A stretch of DNA of 64,000 nucleotides from Microcella alkaliphila (lineage in GTDB: Bacteria; Actinomycetota; Actinomycetes; Actinomycetales; Microbacteriaceae), in the NCBI RefSeq assembly GCF_002355395.1, contig NZ_AP017315.1:2046001-2110000 (forward strand), in the 5' to 3' direction. The notes below the pieces were generated by a model. That model was not told where the DNA came from, did no database searches, and worked only from the letters and a program-made list of their open reading frames with translations. The position numbers and the translations under genes were made by a program. Every line of letters begins with the position of its first letter. Position 1 is the first letter of the stretch. This document shows, piece after piece, positions 1 to 7,905 of the stretch.

Positions 1-1
1 G

Positions 2-334
2 CTGGTGGCGATGATGGTGATCGGCGGCATCCTGCCCACGATGAGCTGGGCTGCCCTCGGGGGCATCTTCACCGAGCTCTTCGACGAGCGCTACCGCTAT
101 TCGGCCCTCGGCTTCGCCTACTCGCTGGCCGCCGTCGTGTCGGGCTTCGTACCCGCGCTGACGCTCACGATCGGCGAGCTGTCCGGGAACGCGTGGTGGC
201 ACCCCGGCGTCGTGCTCGCCGCGATGAGCGCCATCACGCTCGTGAGCGCCCTCATCGCGATCCGGATGCGCGTTGATCGCGACGAGGACGATCCGGCCGC
301 CGCGCGCATCCCGGCAGACACCGCCGCCGCGTAA
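2..334 (+). CDS. MFS transporter, MHS (metabolite:H+ symporter) type, C-terminal fragment
   Basis: This is the last 110 codons of a gene that begins before the window. The visible part holds about three hydrophobic helices joined by a short loop with the TELFDERYRYS motif, followed by a charged cytoplasmic tail ending in TAAA. The loop and the order of the helices resemble the final helices of the MHS branch of the major facilitator superfamily (ShiA/ProP relatives), which import organic acids or osmolytes by proton symport. The substrate cannot be inferred from this fragment. It is separated from valS by 140 bp. Confidence 0.75.
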   Translation: MVAMMVIGGILPTMSWAALGGIFTELFDERYRYSALGFAYSLAAVVSGFVPALTLTIGELSGNAWWHPGVVLAAMSAITLVSALIAIRMRVDRDEDDPAAARIPADTAAA

Positions 335-397
335 CGCGCGCTTCGCACGCCGCGCGAACGGGGGTCGACGCCCAGTCGGCCCCCGTTCTGCCGCCGG

Positions 398-403
398 TAC
401 ACT
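398..403 (+). promoter_or_regulatory. -10-like box (TACACT) upstream of valS
   Basis: TACACT lies 71 bp before the valS ATG and fits the actinobacterial -10 pattern TAnnnT. No convincing -35 is visible at the expected distance. A TTGACA at 437-442 has no matching -10 and is probably chance. If the box is used, valS would have a leader of about 65 nt. Confidence 0.35.
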
Positions 404-474
404 GAACGCCGACCCCACACTCAGGCACCCTTACCTCTTGACACGGTGCCGCCCATAGCGAAGCGAGTTTTTCG

Positions 475-3063
475 ATGTCCCACGCCGCCCTGCCCGACAA
501 GCCCGCCCTCGAAGGACTCGAAGCGAAGTGGGGCGAGGCGTGGGAGCGCCAGGGCACGTACCGCTTCGACCGGGCCGCAGCCGAGGCCGCCGGCAAGTCG
601 TGCGTCTACGCCGTCGACACTCCCCCGCCGACCGCGTCGGGCTCGCTGCACATCGGCCACGTGTTCAGCTACACCCACATGGACCTCGCCGCGCGCTACC
701 AGCGCATGCGCGGCAAGCACCTGTTCTACCCGATGGGCTGGGACGACAACGGGCTGCCCACTGAGCGTCGCGTGCAGAACTACTACGGCGTGCGCTGCGA
801 CCCGTCGCTGCCCTACGACCCCGACTTCGCCCCGCCGTTCGAGGGCGGCGACAACAAGTCGTCGAAGGCCGCCGACCAGGTTCCGGTCAGCCGCCGCAAC
901 TTCATCGAGCTGTGCGAGAAGCTCACCGTCGAAGACGAGAAGCAGTTCGAAGACCTGTGGCGGGCGCTCGGCCTGAGCGTCGACTGGTCGCTCACCTATC
1001 GCACGATCGGCGACGAGGCGCAGCGTGCCGCGCAGCGCGCGTTCCTGCGCAACCTTGCCCGAGGGGAGGCCTACCAGGCCGACGCCCCGACGCTGTGGGA
1101 CGTGACCTTCCGCACCGCCGTCGCCCAGGCTGAGCTCGAAGACAAAGAGATGCCCGGCGCCTACCACCGGGTGTCGTTCCACACGCCCGACGGCGGCACG
1201 ATCGAGATCGAGACGACCCGGCCGGAACTGATCGCGGCCTGCGTGGCGCTCGTCGCGCATCCCGATGACGAGCGCTACCAGCCCTACTTCGGCACGACCG
1301 TTCGCACACCGCTCTTCGGCGTCGAGGTTCCCGTTGTCGCGCATCGTCTCGCCCAGCAGGACAAGGGATCGGGCATCGCGATGGTCTGCACCTTCGGTGA
1401 TGTCACCGACGTGATCTGGTGGCGCGAGCTCGACCTCGCGACCCGCCCGATTCTCGGCAAAGACGGGCGCATTCTCGCCGACCCGCCCCCCGGCATCGAG
1501 GGCGCCGCCGCCGAGGTGTACGCCGAGCTCGCCGGCAAGACCGTGTTCAGCGCGAAGGCGCGCATGGTCGAGCTGCTGACCGAGTCAGGTGACCTGCACG
1601 GCGAGCCGCGCGCGATCACACACCCCGTGAAGTTCTTCGAGAAGGGCGACAAGCCGCTCGAGATCGTCACCACCCGCCAGTGGTACATCACGAACGGCGC
1701 CCGCGATGAGGCCCTCAATGCGCGCCTCATCGAGCGCGGCCGCGAGGTCGCCTTCCACCCCGACTTCATGCGCGTGCGCTACGAGAACTGGGTCGGCGGC
1801 CTCTCGGGCGACTGGCTGATCTCGCGTCAGCGCTTCTTCGGCGTGCCGATTCCCGTCTGGTACCGACTGGACGAGCAGGGTGAGATCACGGGCGAGCCGA
1901 TCGTCCCGAGCGAGGACCAGCTGCCGGTCGACCCGTCATCGATGCCGGCCCCCGGCTTCGACGAGGCCCAGCGCGGTGAGCCGAACGGCTTCGTCGGCGA
2001 GGTCGACATCATGGACACCTGGGCGACCTCGAGCCTGACGCCGCAGATCGCCGGTCGCTGGGAGGAAGACCCCGCGCTGTTCGACCTGGTGTTCCCCTAC
2101 GACCTGCGCAGCCAGGGCCAAGACATCATTCGCACCTGGCTGTTCTCGACCGTGCTGCGCGCCGAGCTTGAACACGGCACGGTGCCGTGGACGAACGCCG
2201 GCATCTCGGGCTTCATTGTCGACCCCGACCGCAAGAAGATGTCGAAGTCGAAGGGCAACGTCGTGACCCCCGCCGCGATGCTCGAGTCCCACGGCTCCGA
2301 CGCGGTGCGCTACTGGGCAGCTAGCTCGCGCCTCGGCACCGACGCGGCCTTCGACCCGCAGAACCCGAAGCAGATGAAGATCGGCCGGCGCCTCGCGATC
2401 AAGGTGCTGAACGCCGCGAAGTTCGTCTACTCATTCCCCGCACCCGAGGCGGCCGAGGCCGGCAGCAAAGCTGTCACCGAACCGCTCGATATCGACATGC
2501 TCGCCACGCTGTCGGAGGTCGTCCAGACCGCGACCGCCGCGTACGACGGCTACGACCACGCGCGGGCGCTCGAGACCACCGAGCAGTTCTTCTGGACGTT
2601 CTGCGACGACTACCTTGAACTCGTCAAGGAGCGGGCCTACGGCTCGCAGGGCGAAGTCGGCCAGGCGAGCGCCGTCGCGGCCCTGCGCCTCGCGATCGAC
2701 GTCATGCTGCGCCTCTTCGCCCCCGTGCTGCCGTTCGCGACCGAGGAGGTCTGGAGCTGGACGCACGACGGCAGCGTGCACACCGCCGCGTGGCCGACCG
2801 TCGACGAGATCGGTGTCGACGCTCAGCACGGCGGGCTGCTTGCCCTCGTCTCGCAGGCCCTGATCGGCGTGCGCCGGGCGAAGACCGACGCGAAGGCCTC
2901 GCAGAAGACGCCCGTGACCCGGGCCGTGCTCGCCGCCCCCGCGCTGCTGTCGTTCGCCGTGGACGACCTGAAGGCCGTCGGCCGCATCGCCGAGCTGGAG
3001 CTGACGGAGGCCGACGAGATCGCGGTCGTGTCGATCGAGCTCGGCGAGCTGCCGACCAGCTGA
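475..3063 (+). CDS. valS: Valyl-tRNA synthetase, archaeal-like type 2
   Basis: This enzyme charges tRNA-Val with valine in the cytoplasm and edits threonine. The 862-residue protein has the class Ia signatures HIGH at residues 59-62 and KMSKS at 588-592, an editing CP1 insertion between them, and an anticodon-binding helical region in the last 200 residues. The segment after HIGH reads MGWDDNGLPTERR, as in the type 2 ValS of archaea, Rickettsiales and some actinobacteria. The usual bacterial type has a GTDHAGIATQ motif there. The C-terminal coiled-coil arm of most bacterial ValS is short or absent. Start is the first ATG of the frame, giving the conserved N-terminus. It appears monocistronic. 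Confidence 0.95.
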   Translation: MSHAALPDKPALEGLEAKWGEAWERQGTYRFDRAAAEAAGKSCVYAVDTPPPTASGSLHIGHVFSYTHMDLAARYQRMRGKHLFYPMGWDDNGLPTERRVQNYYGVRCDPSLPYDPDFAPPFEGGDNKSSKAADQVPVSRRNFIELCEKLTVEDEKQFEDLWRALGLSVDWSLTYRTIGDEAQRAAQRAFLRNLARGEAYQADAPTLWDVTFRTAVAQAELEDKEMPGAYHRVSFHTPDGGTIEIETTRPELIAACVALVAHPDDERYQPYFGTTVRTPLFGVEVPVVAHRLAQQDKGSGIAMVCTFGDVTDVIWWRELDLATRPILGKDGRILADPPPGIEGAAAEVYAELAGKTVFSAKARMVELLTESGDLHGEPRAITHPVKFFEKGDKPLEIVTTRQWYITNGARDEALNARLIERGREVAFHPDFMRVRYENWVGGLSGDWLISRQRFFGVPIPVWYRLDEQGEITGEPIVPSEDQLPVDPSSMPAPGFDEAQRGEPNGFVGEVDIMDTWATSSLTPQIAGRWEEDPALFDLVFPYDLRSQGQDIIRTWLFSTVLRAELEHGTVPWTNAGISGFIVDPDRKKMSKSKGNVVTPAAMLESHGSDAVRYWAASSRLGTDAAFDPQNPKQMKIGRRLAIKVLNAAKFVYSFPAPEAAEAGSKAVTEPLDIDMLATLSEVVQTATAAYDGYDHARALETTEQFFWTFCDDYLELVKERAYGSQGEVGQASAVAALRLAIDVMLRLFAPVLPFATEEVWSWTHDGSVHTAAWPTVDEIGVDAQHGGLLALVSQALIGVRRAKTDAKASQKTPVTRAVLAAPALLSFAVDDLKAVGRIAELELTEADEIAVVSIELGELPTS

Positions 3064-3117
3064 CCGCAGCCTGACATCTGCTGGCGGAGGCATGCGCACC
3101 TTTGCCACACTGGTGCG

Positions 3118-3561
3118 ATGGTTCACGTTCGGCCGATCGACGAGGGTGATCACGCGCGCTGGCGCGAACTGTTCACGGCGTACGGCGTCTTCTACGAAAC
3201 CGAGTTTCCGGCGAGCGCGCTCGAGGGCGTCTGGGCGTGGATTCGCGATCCCGAGCATCCGTTGCTCTGTTTTGTAGCCGACGATGACGCGGGCACAATC
3301 GTCGGATTCGCTCACGTGCGCGAGCAACCCGACACGTTCACCGCGGGGCCCGGCTGGTACCTTGACGACCTGTTCACCGACCCGGATGCACGGGGTCAGG
3401 GAATCGCAACGGCCCTGATCGAGGCGATCAGCGAGCACGCGGCCCGCCACGGCGGCGGGACACTGCGCTGGATCACGGCCGCCGACAACGAACGCGCACA
3501 ACGCGTGTACGACCGGGTGGCGACCCGTACCACCTGGGTCACCTACGAGAAGGAGATCTGA
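3118..3561 (+). CDS. GNAT family N-acetyltransferase
   Basis: A 147-residue single-domain GNAT protein that would transfer acetyl from acetyl-CoA to an amine. The acetyl-CoA binding motif A is visible as DPDARGQGIATALI in the middle, followed by a late motif B with NERAQRVYDRV. The substrate is unknown. The start ATG is 6 nt after a CACACT box, which suggests a leaderless or very short leader. The next gene begins 3 bp after the stop codon, so the two are co-transcribed. Confidence 0.85.
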   Translation: MVHVRPIDEGDHARWRELFTAYGVFYETEFPASALEGVWAWIRDPEHPLLCFVADDDAGTIVGFAHVREQPDTFTAGPGWYLDDLFTDPDARGQGIATALIEAISEHAARHGGGTLRWITAADNERAQRVYDRVATRTTWVTYEKEI

Positions 3562-3564
3562 GAC

Positions 3565-3813
3565 GTGCAACTGGGTACACGATGGGCCGTGGGCGATACT
3601 CCCCCGCCGCAGTTGACTCCCGAGGTCGTCGCGGCGATTCACCGCGTGGAGGGTGAGCTGCTCGGTTTCGACACGACGCAGTGGCGCTGGACCTTGACGT
3701 GGCTCGAGGGCCGGCCGGTCGTGCAGCTGGACGATGGCACGACGATCCGGGTGAGCCCGAGCGGTCGGGTGCACGTCTCGAACGAGGACGACGCCGACGA
3801 GCTCGACCGCTAG
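3565..3813 (+). CDS. Small hypothetical protein in a GNAT operon
   Basis: An 82-residue acidic protein starting with GTG three bases after the GNAT stop codon. It has no signal peptide or membrane segment. Its middle (TLTWLEGRPVVQLDDG) looks like a small beta-rich fold, and the tail is rich in Asp and Glu. I do not recognise the family. Coding is supported by tight spacing to the upstream gene and codon use like its neighbours. The stop is followed at once by a long inverted repeat. Confidence 0.7.
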   Translation: MQLGTRWAVGDTPPPQLTPEVVAAIHRVEGELLGFDTTQWRWTLTWLEGRPVVQLDDGTTIRVSPSGRVHVSNEDDADELDR

Positions 3814-3818
3814 ACAGG

Positions 3819-3934
3819 CTCGCACCCCGCCTCACGCGGCGGGAGGTCCGGGGCGTATCTCCCGGTCGATGGCGGATGCTCGGAACATCCGTTCGGTGCC
3901 ATCGATTCCTGCGCCGCGTGATGCGGGGTGCGAG
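3819..3934. repeat. Long nested inverted repeat between convergent genes
   Basis: The arms 3819-3841 and 3912-3934 are 23 bp each and complementary at all but one position. They enclose 70 bp that hold a second inverted repeat, TCGATGGC at 3866-3873 with GCCATCGA at 3898-3905, and inside it GGATG with CATCC. The element sits between the stop of a plus-strand gene and the stop of a minus-strand gene, so a bidirectional terminator is the simplest reading. No T-tract follows either arm, and the size and nesting are larger than needed for termination, so a small mobile repeat or a structured RNA remain possible. Confidence 0.7.
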
Positions 3935-3951
3935 GTGTGACCTAGGGCGGG

Positions 3952-4161
3952 CTACTGCGCGATCCCGAATCGGAACCCTTCAGCAGCCCGTCTGCGGTCA
4001 GTCTCTGCCCGCAGCCTGAGCGCTTGCTGTTCGTGAGTTGCATGTGCGCTGGGCATCTTGGCCCAGGCGATGAGCGCGACGCCAGCCGCCAGCGCCAGTC
4101 GGCGAACGACCGGTCGCCGACGGGCGATGCGGGGAACTACGGGGATGCTCATGGTGGTCAT
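3952..4161 (-). CDS. Small single-span membrane protein coupled to a wHTH regulator
   Basis: A 69-residue protein with an Arg-rich N-terminus, one hydrophobic span (LALAAGVALIAW) near residues 22-36, and a charged C-terminal tail. Its ATG overlaps the stop of the upstream regulator gene by four bases (ATGA, 4158-4161), so translation is coupled. I recall similar short proteins paired with this kind of regulator in Microbacteriaceae. The function is unknown; a membrane signal sensor or a small partner of the regulator is possible. Confidence 0.7.
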   Translation of the reverse strand: MTTMSIPVVPRIARRRPVVRRLALAAGVALIAWAKMPSAHATHEQQALRLRAETDRRRAAEGFRFGIAQ

Positions 4162-4769
4162 GACGCGTCCTCCTCGGTGATCTCGTGCCCATCGAGCACG
4201 GGGAAGGCGAAGTACTGGATCTGGACGGGTCGGGAACCGACGACCCGTTGGCCGCGATGCTCGGCAGCGAACTGACTGACCAGATCGAAGATCTGCTCGT
4301 TCAATTCGTGGAGCTGCTCAGCGGTCACGTGGACACTGGCGGAGTGCAGCATGGTGGAGTGCTGCCAGCGCTCGGCAAGCTCGGTCATGCCGCGCTCGAC
4401 GATGTCGCGCACCCCCGCCTCGCGGTGGTGCAGCCACTCGCGCATGATGACGCGGCTGGCCTGTTTGCCCGCCTCACTCTGGTCGAGCTCGGGCCCGCCC
4501 ATCGTGATCGGGCCGGGAGTGCGTTCCCACCAGCGCTCGCGGGCGGTGCCGCGCCCCTCGACCTCGCGCACATAGCCGTGCTTTTCGAGCTGGCGCAGGT
4601 GGTAGCTGGTGGCCCCGCTCGACTCTCCGAGCCGCTCGCCCAGGGTGCTCGCGGTATGCGCACCGTAGGTCGACAGCGCCTCGATGATCTGCACGCGCAG
4701 CGGATGTGCCAGCGCCTTGAGGCCGTCGAGGTCGGCGACGCGGCCGTCGGTGGTGTCGGTGGAGGTCAT
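4158..4769 (-). CDS. ArsR-like winged helix-turn-helix transcriptional regulator
   Basis: A 203-residue protein with an N-terminal winged HTH (LKALAHPLRVQIIEALSTYG, then GATSYHLRQLEKHGYV as recognition helix and wing) and a C-terminal helical domain of about 110 residues that may bind a ligand or dimerise. No paired cysteines typical of metal sensors are seen. The frame stays open far upstream, but the ATG at 4769 gives the family N-terminus and sits just downstream of an AT-rich operator region. It is translationally coupled to a small membrane protein and divergent from the M3 peptidase gene, so it may control both directions. Confidence 0.88.
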   Translation of the reverse strand: MTSTDTTDGRVADLDGLKALAHPLRVQIIEALSTYGAHTASTLGERLGESSGATSYHLRQLEKHGYVREVEGRGTARERWWERTPGPITMGGPELDQSEAGKQASRVIMREWLHHREAGVRDIVERGMTELAERWQHSTMLHSASVHVTAEQLHELNEQIFDLVSQFAAEHRGQRVVGSRPVQIQYFAFPVLDGHEITEEDAS

Positions 4770-4773
4770 GTCA

Positions 4774-4844
4774 CAAAGATAGCATTGCAAAGTTTCCTTT
4801 GCAAGCAATTCTTTGCATTGTTTTATTTGCAAGCGCTTCTTTGC
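4774..4844. promoter_or_regulatory. Operator cluster with repeated TTTGCAAG/CTTTGC elements
   Basis: The divergent gap holds an unusual AT-rich patch. TTGCAAAG (4785-4792) and CTTTGCAA (4797-4804) form a perfect 8-bp inverted repeat around 4 bp. A 19-bp unit TTTGCAAGC-n3-TCTTTGC occurs twice as direct repeats at 4798-4816 and 4826-4844, 28 bp apart. A third, inverted and degenerate copy ends at the regulator start codon (4774-4792). This is the pattern expected for cooperative binding of a dimeric repressor, most simply the adjacent wHTH protein regulating itself. Confidence 0.7.
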
Positions 4845-4907
4845 CGTCGGCGCACTGTGCGAGAGCCGGGGCGTGCATCCCTGACACGCGCACCAAAGCA
4901 AGCGGCA

Positions 4908-4913
4908 TACAGT
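4908..4913 (+). promoter_or_regulatory. -10 box for a leaderless M3 peptidase transcript
   Basis: TACAGT ends 6 nt before the ATG at 4920, the spacing at which transcription would start on the start codon itself. No Shine-Dalgarno sequence is present before this ATG, which also supports choosing it over upstream in-frame codons. Confidence 0.55.
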
Positions 4914-4919
4914 GGCCGG

Positions 4920-6950
4920 ATGACGAATCCGTTTTTCGCGCCGAGCACCCTGCCCTACCAGCTGCCTCCGTTCGCCGAGATCCGCGAGGAGCACTATGCC
5001 GAGGCGATCGACGCCGGCATGGCCGAGCAGCGCGCCGAGATCGCCGCGATCACCGCGCAAAACGATGAGCCGACATTTGCCAACACCATGGAACCGCTCG
5101 AGCGCAGTGGCCAGCTGCTCATGCGCGTGCTGCGAGTGTTCTACAACCAGTCGAGCGCCAACTCGTCTGACGCGACGAACGCGCTGGAGGAGCAGTACGC
5201 TCCCCTGCTGTCGGCGCACCAGGATGCAATCACACTCGATGCCGCACTGTTCGCCCGCATCGACACGTTGCACTCACGGCTTGACGAGCTCGACCTCACG
5301 GACGAGCAGCGGTATCTGATCGAGCGGCGCCATACCGAGATGTCGCTCGCCGGCGCCGGGCTCGACGACACCGCAAAGGCGCGCCTTGGCGAACTGAACA
5401 GCCGCCTGTCGACGCTCACCACGAAGTTCGAGAAGAATCTCCTGGCGGACACGAACGACCTCGCCGTCGTCGTCGACGACGTGGCCGAGCTCGACGGACT
5501 GACCTCGGGCGAGATCGCCGCCTGTGCGCAAGCCGCTGCCGACCGCGGGCTGGACGGCAAGTACCTCGTCTCGCTCGTGCTGCCGACGGGTCACCCCTAC
5601 CTCGCGTCACTCACGAACCGTGAACTGCGCGAACGCATCATGGCCGCTTCACGAGCCCGCGGCGGTCGGGGTGGCGAGCACGACAACCGCGAGGTGCTGC
5701 TCGAGATCGTGCGGCTGCGGGCAGAGCGCGCTCGTCTGCTCGGATTCGACAACCACGCCGCATTTGTCGCGGCCGACCAGACCGCGAAGACACCCGAGAA
5801 TATCGCCGCCATGCTCGAGAAGCTTGCCCCGGCGGCGGCACAGAATGCGCGGGCCGAGCAGGACAAGCTTGAGGCTCTTGCCGGTCACCCCATCGAGGCG
5901 CACGACTGGGCGTTCTACAGCGAGAAGGTGCGCGCCGCCGAGTTCGACGTCGATACCGCCGCCCTGCGTCCGTACTTCGAAGCGGAGCGCGTTCTGCAGA
6001 AGGGCGTGTTCGCCGCCGCCACCCAGGTGTTCGGCATCACCTTCACCGAGCGCATCGACCTCGTCGGGTACACCGACGGCGTGCGGGTGTTCGAGGTGCA
6101 CAACGAGGACGGCAGCGAGCTGGGGCTCTACCTTCTCGATCTGTACACCCGCGACGCGAAGCGCGGCGGCGCCTGGATGAATGAGCTCATCGGCCAGAAC
6201 GAGTTGCTCGACCACCCGACCGTGGTCGTCAACAACTTGAATGTGCCGAAGCCCCCGGCAGGCGCGCCGACCCTGCTCACCTTCGACGAGGTGAACACGT
6301 TCTTCCACGAATTCGGGCACGCCCTGCACGGTCTGTTCGCGCACGTTACCTACCCGCACTTCACGGGTACAAACGTCTATCGCGACTTCGTCGAGTTCCC
6401 GAGCCAGGTCAACGAAATGTGGATGCTGTGGCCCGGTCTCGTCGACGACTACGCCGTTCACCACGAAACCGGCGAGCCGATTCCGGCCGAGACGATCGAG
6501 AAGATCCGCGCGAGCGAAACGTGGGGCGAGGGTTTCGCGACGAGCGAGTACCTGGCTGCCGCCCTCCTCGACCAGGCGTGGCACCGGCTGAGCCCGGAGG
6601 AGGCGAACGCGGTCACCGACGTCGCCGCGTTCGAGGCGGAGGCGCTCGCCCGGGTCGGACTCGACAACCCGGCCGTGCCGACCCGCTACAGCTCGACGTA
6701 TTTTGCCCACACGTTCTCGGGCGACTACGACGCTGGGTATTACAGCTACATCTGGAGCGAGGTGCTCGACGCCGACACGGTCGAGTGGTTCAGAGAGAAC
6801 GGCGGCCTGACCCGCGCCAACGGCGACCGCTTCCGCGAATACGTGCTCGGGATCGGCGGCAAGCGCGACCCGCTCGAGGCGTACCGCGAGTTCCGGGGCC
6901 GCGAGGCCCGTATCGAGCCGCTGCTCGAGCGCCGGGGGCTCGCGGCCTAA
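4920..6950 (+). CDS. dcp: M3 family zinc metallopeptidase (peptidyl-dipeptidase Dcp-like)
   Basis: A 676-residue cytoplasmic oligopeptidase of the thimet/Dcp family. The zinc motif HEFGH is at residues 463-467 and the third ligand region is the downstream E in the EFPSQVNE helix. The rest is the typical all-helical clamshell. Dcp removes dipeptides from peptide C-termini; oligopeptidase A and related enzymes cut internally, and the sequence alone does not separate these well. The frame extends upstream through the antisense of the regulator, but ATG 4920 gives the family N-terminus (NPFFAPSTLPY) and sits behind a leaderless -10 box. It is divergent from the wHTH gene. Confidence 0.92.
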   Translation: MTNPFFAPSTLPYQLPPFAEIREEHYAEAIDAGMAEQRAEIAAITAQNDEPTFANTMEPLERSGQLLMRVLRVFYNQSSANSSDATNALEEQYAPLLSAHQDAITLDAALFARIDTLHSRLDELDLTDEQRYLIERRHTEMSLAGAGLDDTAKARLGELNSRLSTLTTKFEKNLLADTNDLAVVVDDVAELDGLTSGEIAACAQAAADRGLDGKYLVSLVLPTGHPYLASLTNRELRERIMAASRARGGRGGEHDNREVLLEIVRLRAERARLLGFDNHAAFVAADQTAKTPENIAAMLEKLAPAAAQNARAEQDKLEALAGHPIEAHDWAFYSEKVRAAEFDVDTAALRPYFEAERVLQKGVFAAATQVFGITFTERIDLVGYTDGVRVFEVHNEDGSELGLYLLDLYTRDAKRGGAWMNELIGQNELLDHPTVVVNNLNVPKPPAGAPTLLTFDEVNTFFHEFGHALHGLFAHVTYPHFTGTNVYRDFVEFPSQVNEMWMLWPGLVDDYAVHHETGEPIPAETIEKIRASETWGEGFATSEYLAAALLDQAWHRLSPEEANAVTDVAAFEAEALARVGLDNPAVPTRYSSTYFAHTFSGDYDAGYYSYIWSEVLDADTVEWFRENGGLTRANGDRFREYVLGIGGKRDPLEAYREFRGREARIEPLLERRGLAA

Positions 6951-7062
6951 TTGTCAGCTTCGTCGCAGGCGCAATCCCTAGCCACGCGTCGAGCACGCGC
7001 GTAACGTGTCGTCACGCAGTACGGACACGATGACGAACAACAACGGAGAGGGTGGACTCCCG

Positions 7063-7461
7063 ATGGATATGCGCATGATGATGGCCGACTCGATGGTCGA
7101 GGGTATGGATATGGAGGCGATGCAGAATCTCGTGGAGGCTGCCGCCGCCTGTGAGCAGGCGTGCACGATGTGCGTGAGCAGCATGATGGGCATGGACGGC
7201 ATGGAGACGTGCAGCGCCCGCTGCATGAACTGCGCCGACATGAGCAACACGATGATGCGCATGATGATGCGCCCTGCCGGCATGGAGATGGATGCCATGA
7301 TGGCCGCCATGCAGGCCTGCATGATGATGGCGAAGGCGTGTTCGGCCGAGTGCTCGATGCACGCCGACATGAACGATCACTGCCGCATGTGCGCGAGGGC
7401 GTGCGACGAGCTGGTCGCCGCGTGCGAGGACATGATGGCCTCGATGCGCCAGATGAGCTAA
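7063..7461 (+). CDS. Met- and Cys-rich four-helix copper-binding protein (DUF326/Csp-like)
   Basis: From ATG 7063 the protein is 132 residues with about 36 Met and 13 Cys. Cysteines recur in CxxxCxxC-type spacings (ACEQACTMC, TCSARCMNC, CRMCARAC), the pattern of DUF326 and cytosolic copper storage proteins, in which Cys line the core of a four-helix bundle and hold many Cu(I) ions. Met-rich stretches such as MRMMMRP are an extra possible Cu(I) ligand set. There is no signal peptide, so it should be cytosolic. A purine-rich ribosome site (GGAGAGGGTGGA) precedes 7063; ATG 7030 or GTG 7006 are alternative starts that add 11 or 19 residues. No neighbour is an obvious copper gene. Confidence 0.85.
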   Translation: MDMRMMMADSMVEGMDMEAMQNLVEAAAACEQACTMCVSSMMGMDGMETCSARCMNCADMSNTMMRMMMRPAGMEMDAMMAAMQACMMMAKACSAECSMHADMNDHCRMCARACDELVAACEDMMASMRQMS

Positions 7462-7474
7462 CGACTCGAGGGTC

Positions 7475-7819
7475 TTACACACCAACCCCGACGCGGAGCA
7501 CGCTGTGCTTCGCGTCGGCCGTTTTCAGCACGTCGTAGACCGCGTGCAGCGACACCGGGGCACCCGGCAGAAGCTCGCCCGTAAGGTCGGCGTGGTTCCA
7601 CAGCATGATCGACTGGTCGTCGCACAGGGTGACGACCTCGATCCAGCCGCCCACCGAGGCTGCCACAACGATCGCGTCGCGCCACTTGCCCGGCGTCGCG
7701 GACGACACGCGGTCCTGTATCGGCGACACGGCGTGGCCCGCCGCGCTCGACGTGCACATCGCGTCGCAGTCAATCAGCGAGTGCTGGCGCTGCGAGTGCG
7801 AGGTCGAGTCGGCGAACAT
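7475..7819 (-). CDS. Conserved-looking hypothetical protein
   Basis: A 114-residue soluble protein with no recognised domain. The central part (GKWRDAIVVAASVGGWIEVVTLCDD followed by SIMLWNHADLT) has the alternating pattern of a beta-rich fold. The ORF ends just after the convergent copper-binding gene, leaving a 13-bp gap. I recall similar short proteins in related actinobacteria, but cannot name the family. Confidence 0.6.
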   Translation of the reverse strand: MFADSTSHSQRQHSLIDCDAMCTSSAAGHAVSPIQDRVSSATPGKWRDAIVVAASVGGWIEVVTLCDDQSIMLWNHADLTGELLPGAPVSLHAVYDVLKTADAKHSVLRVGVGV

Positions 7820-7905
7820 GCGGCAACGATACGAAGGCGCTGCCCCCCGCCGCCAGCGATCGCGTCACACGACGCAATACGCGGCGCTCGGTGCGACGCG
7901 CCCCG

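Noticed and set aside
437..442. TTGACA as -35 box of valS
   Set aside because: No -10-like hexamer lies 16-19 bp downstream; the start codon is only 33 bp away.
421..1344. Long minus-strand open frame opposite valS
   Set aside because: Low-complexity Arg/Val/Gly-rich translation, no domain, wholly antisense to a clear essential gene in GC-rich DNA; a shadow frame. The same applies to 2431-3825 minus.
3819..3934. Insertion sequence remnant with terminal inverted repeats
   Set aside because: No target duplication is visible at the ends and no transposase piece lies inside, so only a structural repeat is claimed.
4185..4919. N-terminal extension of the M3 peptidase frame
   Set aside because: It is the antisense of the wHTH gene and its operator; ATG 4920 matches the family N-terminus and follows a leaderless -10 box.
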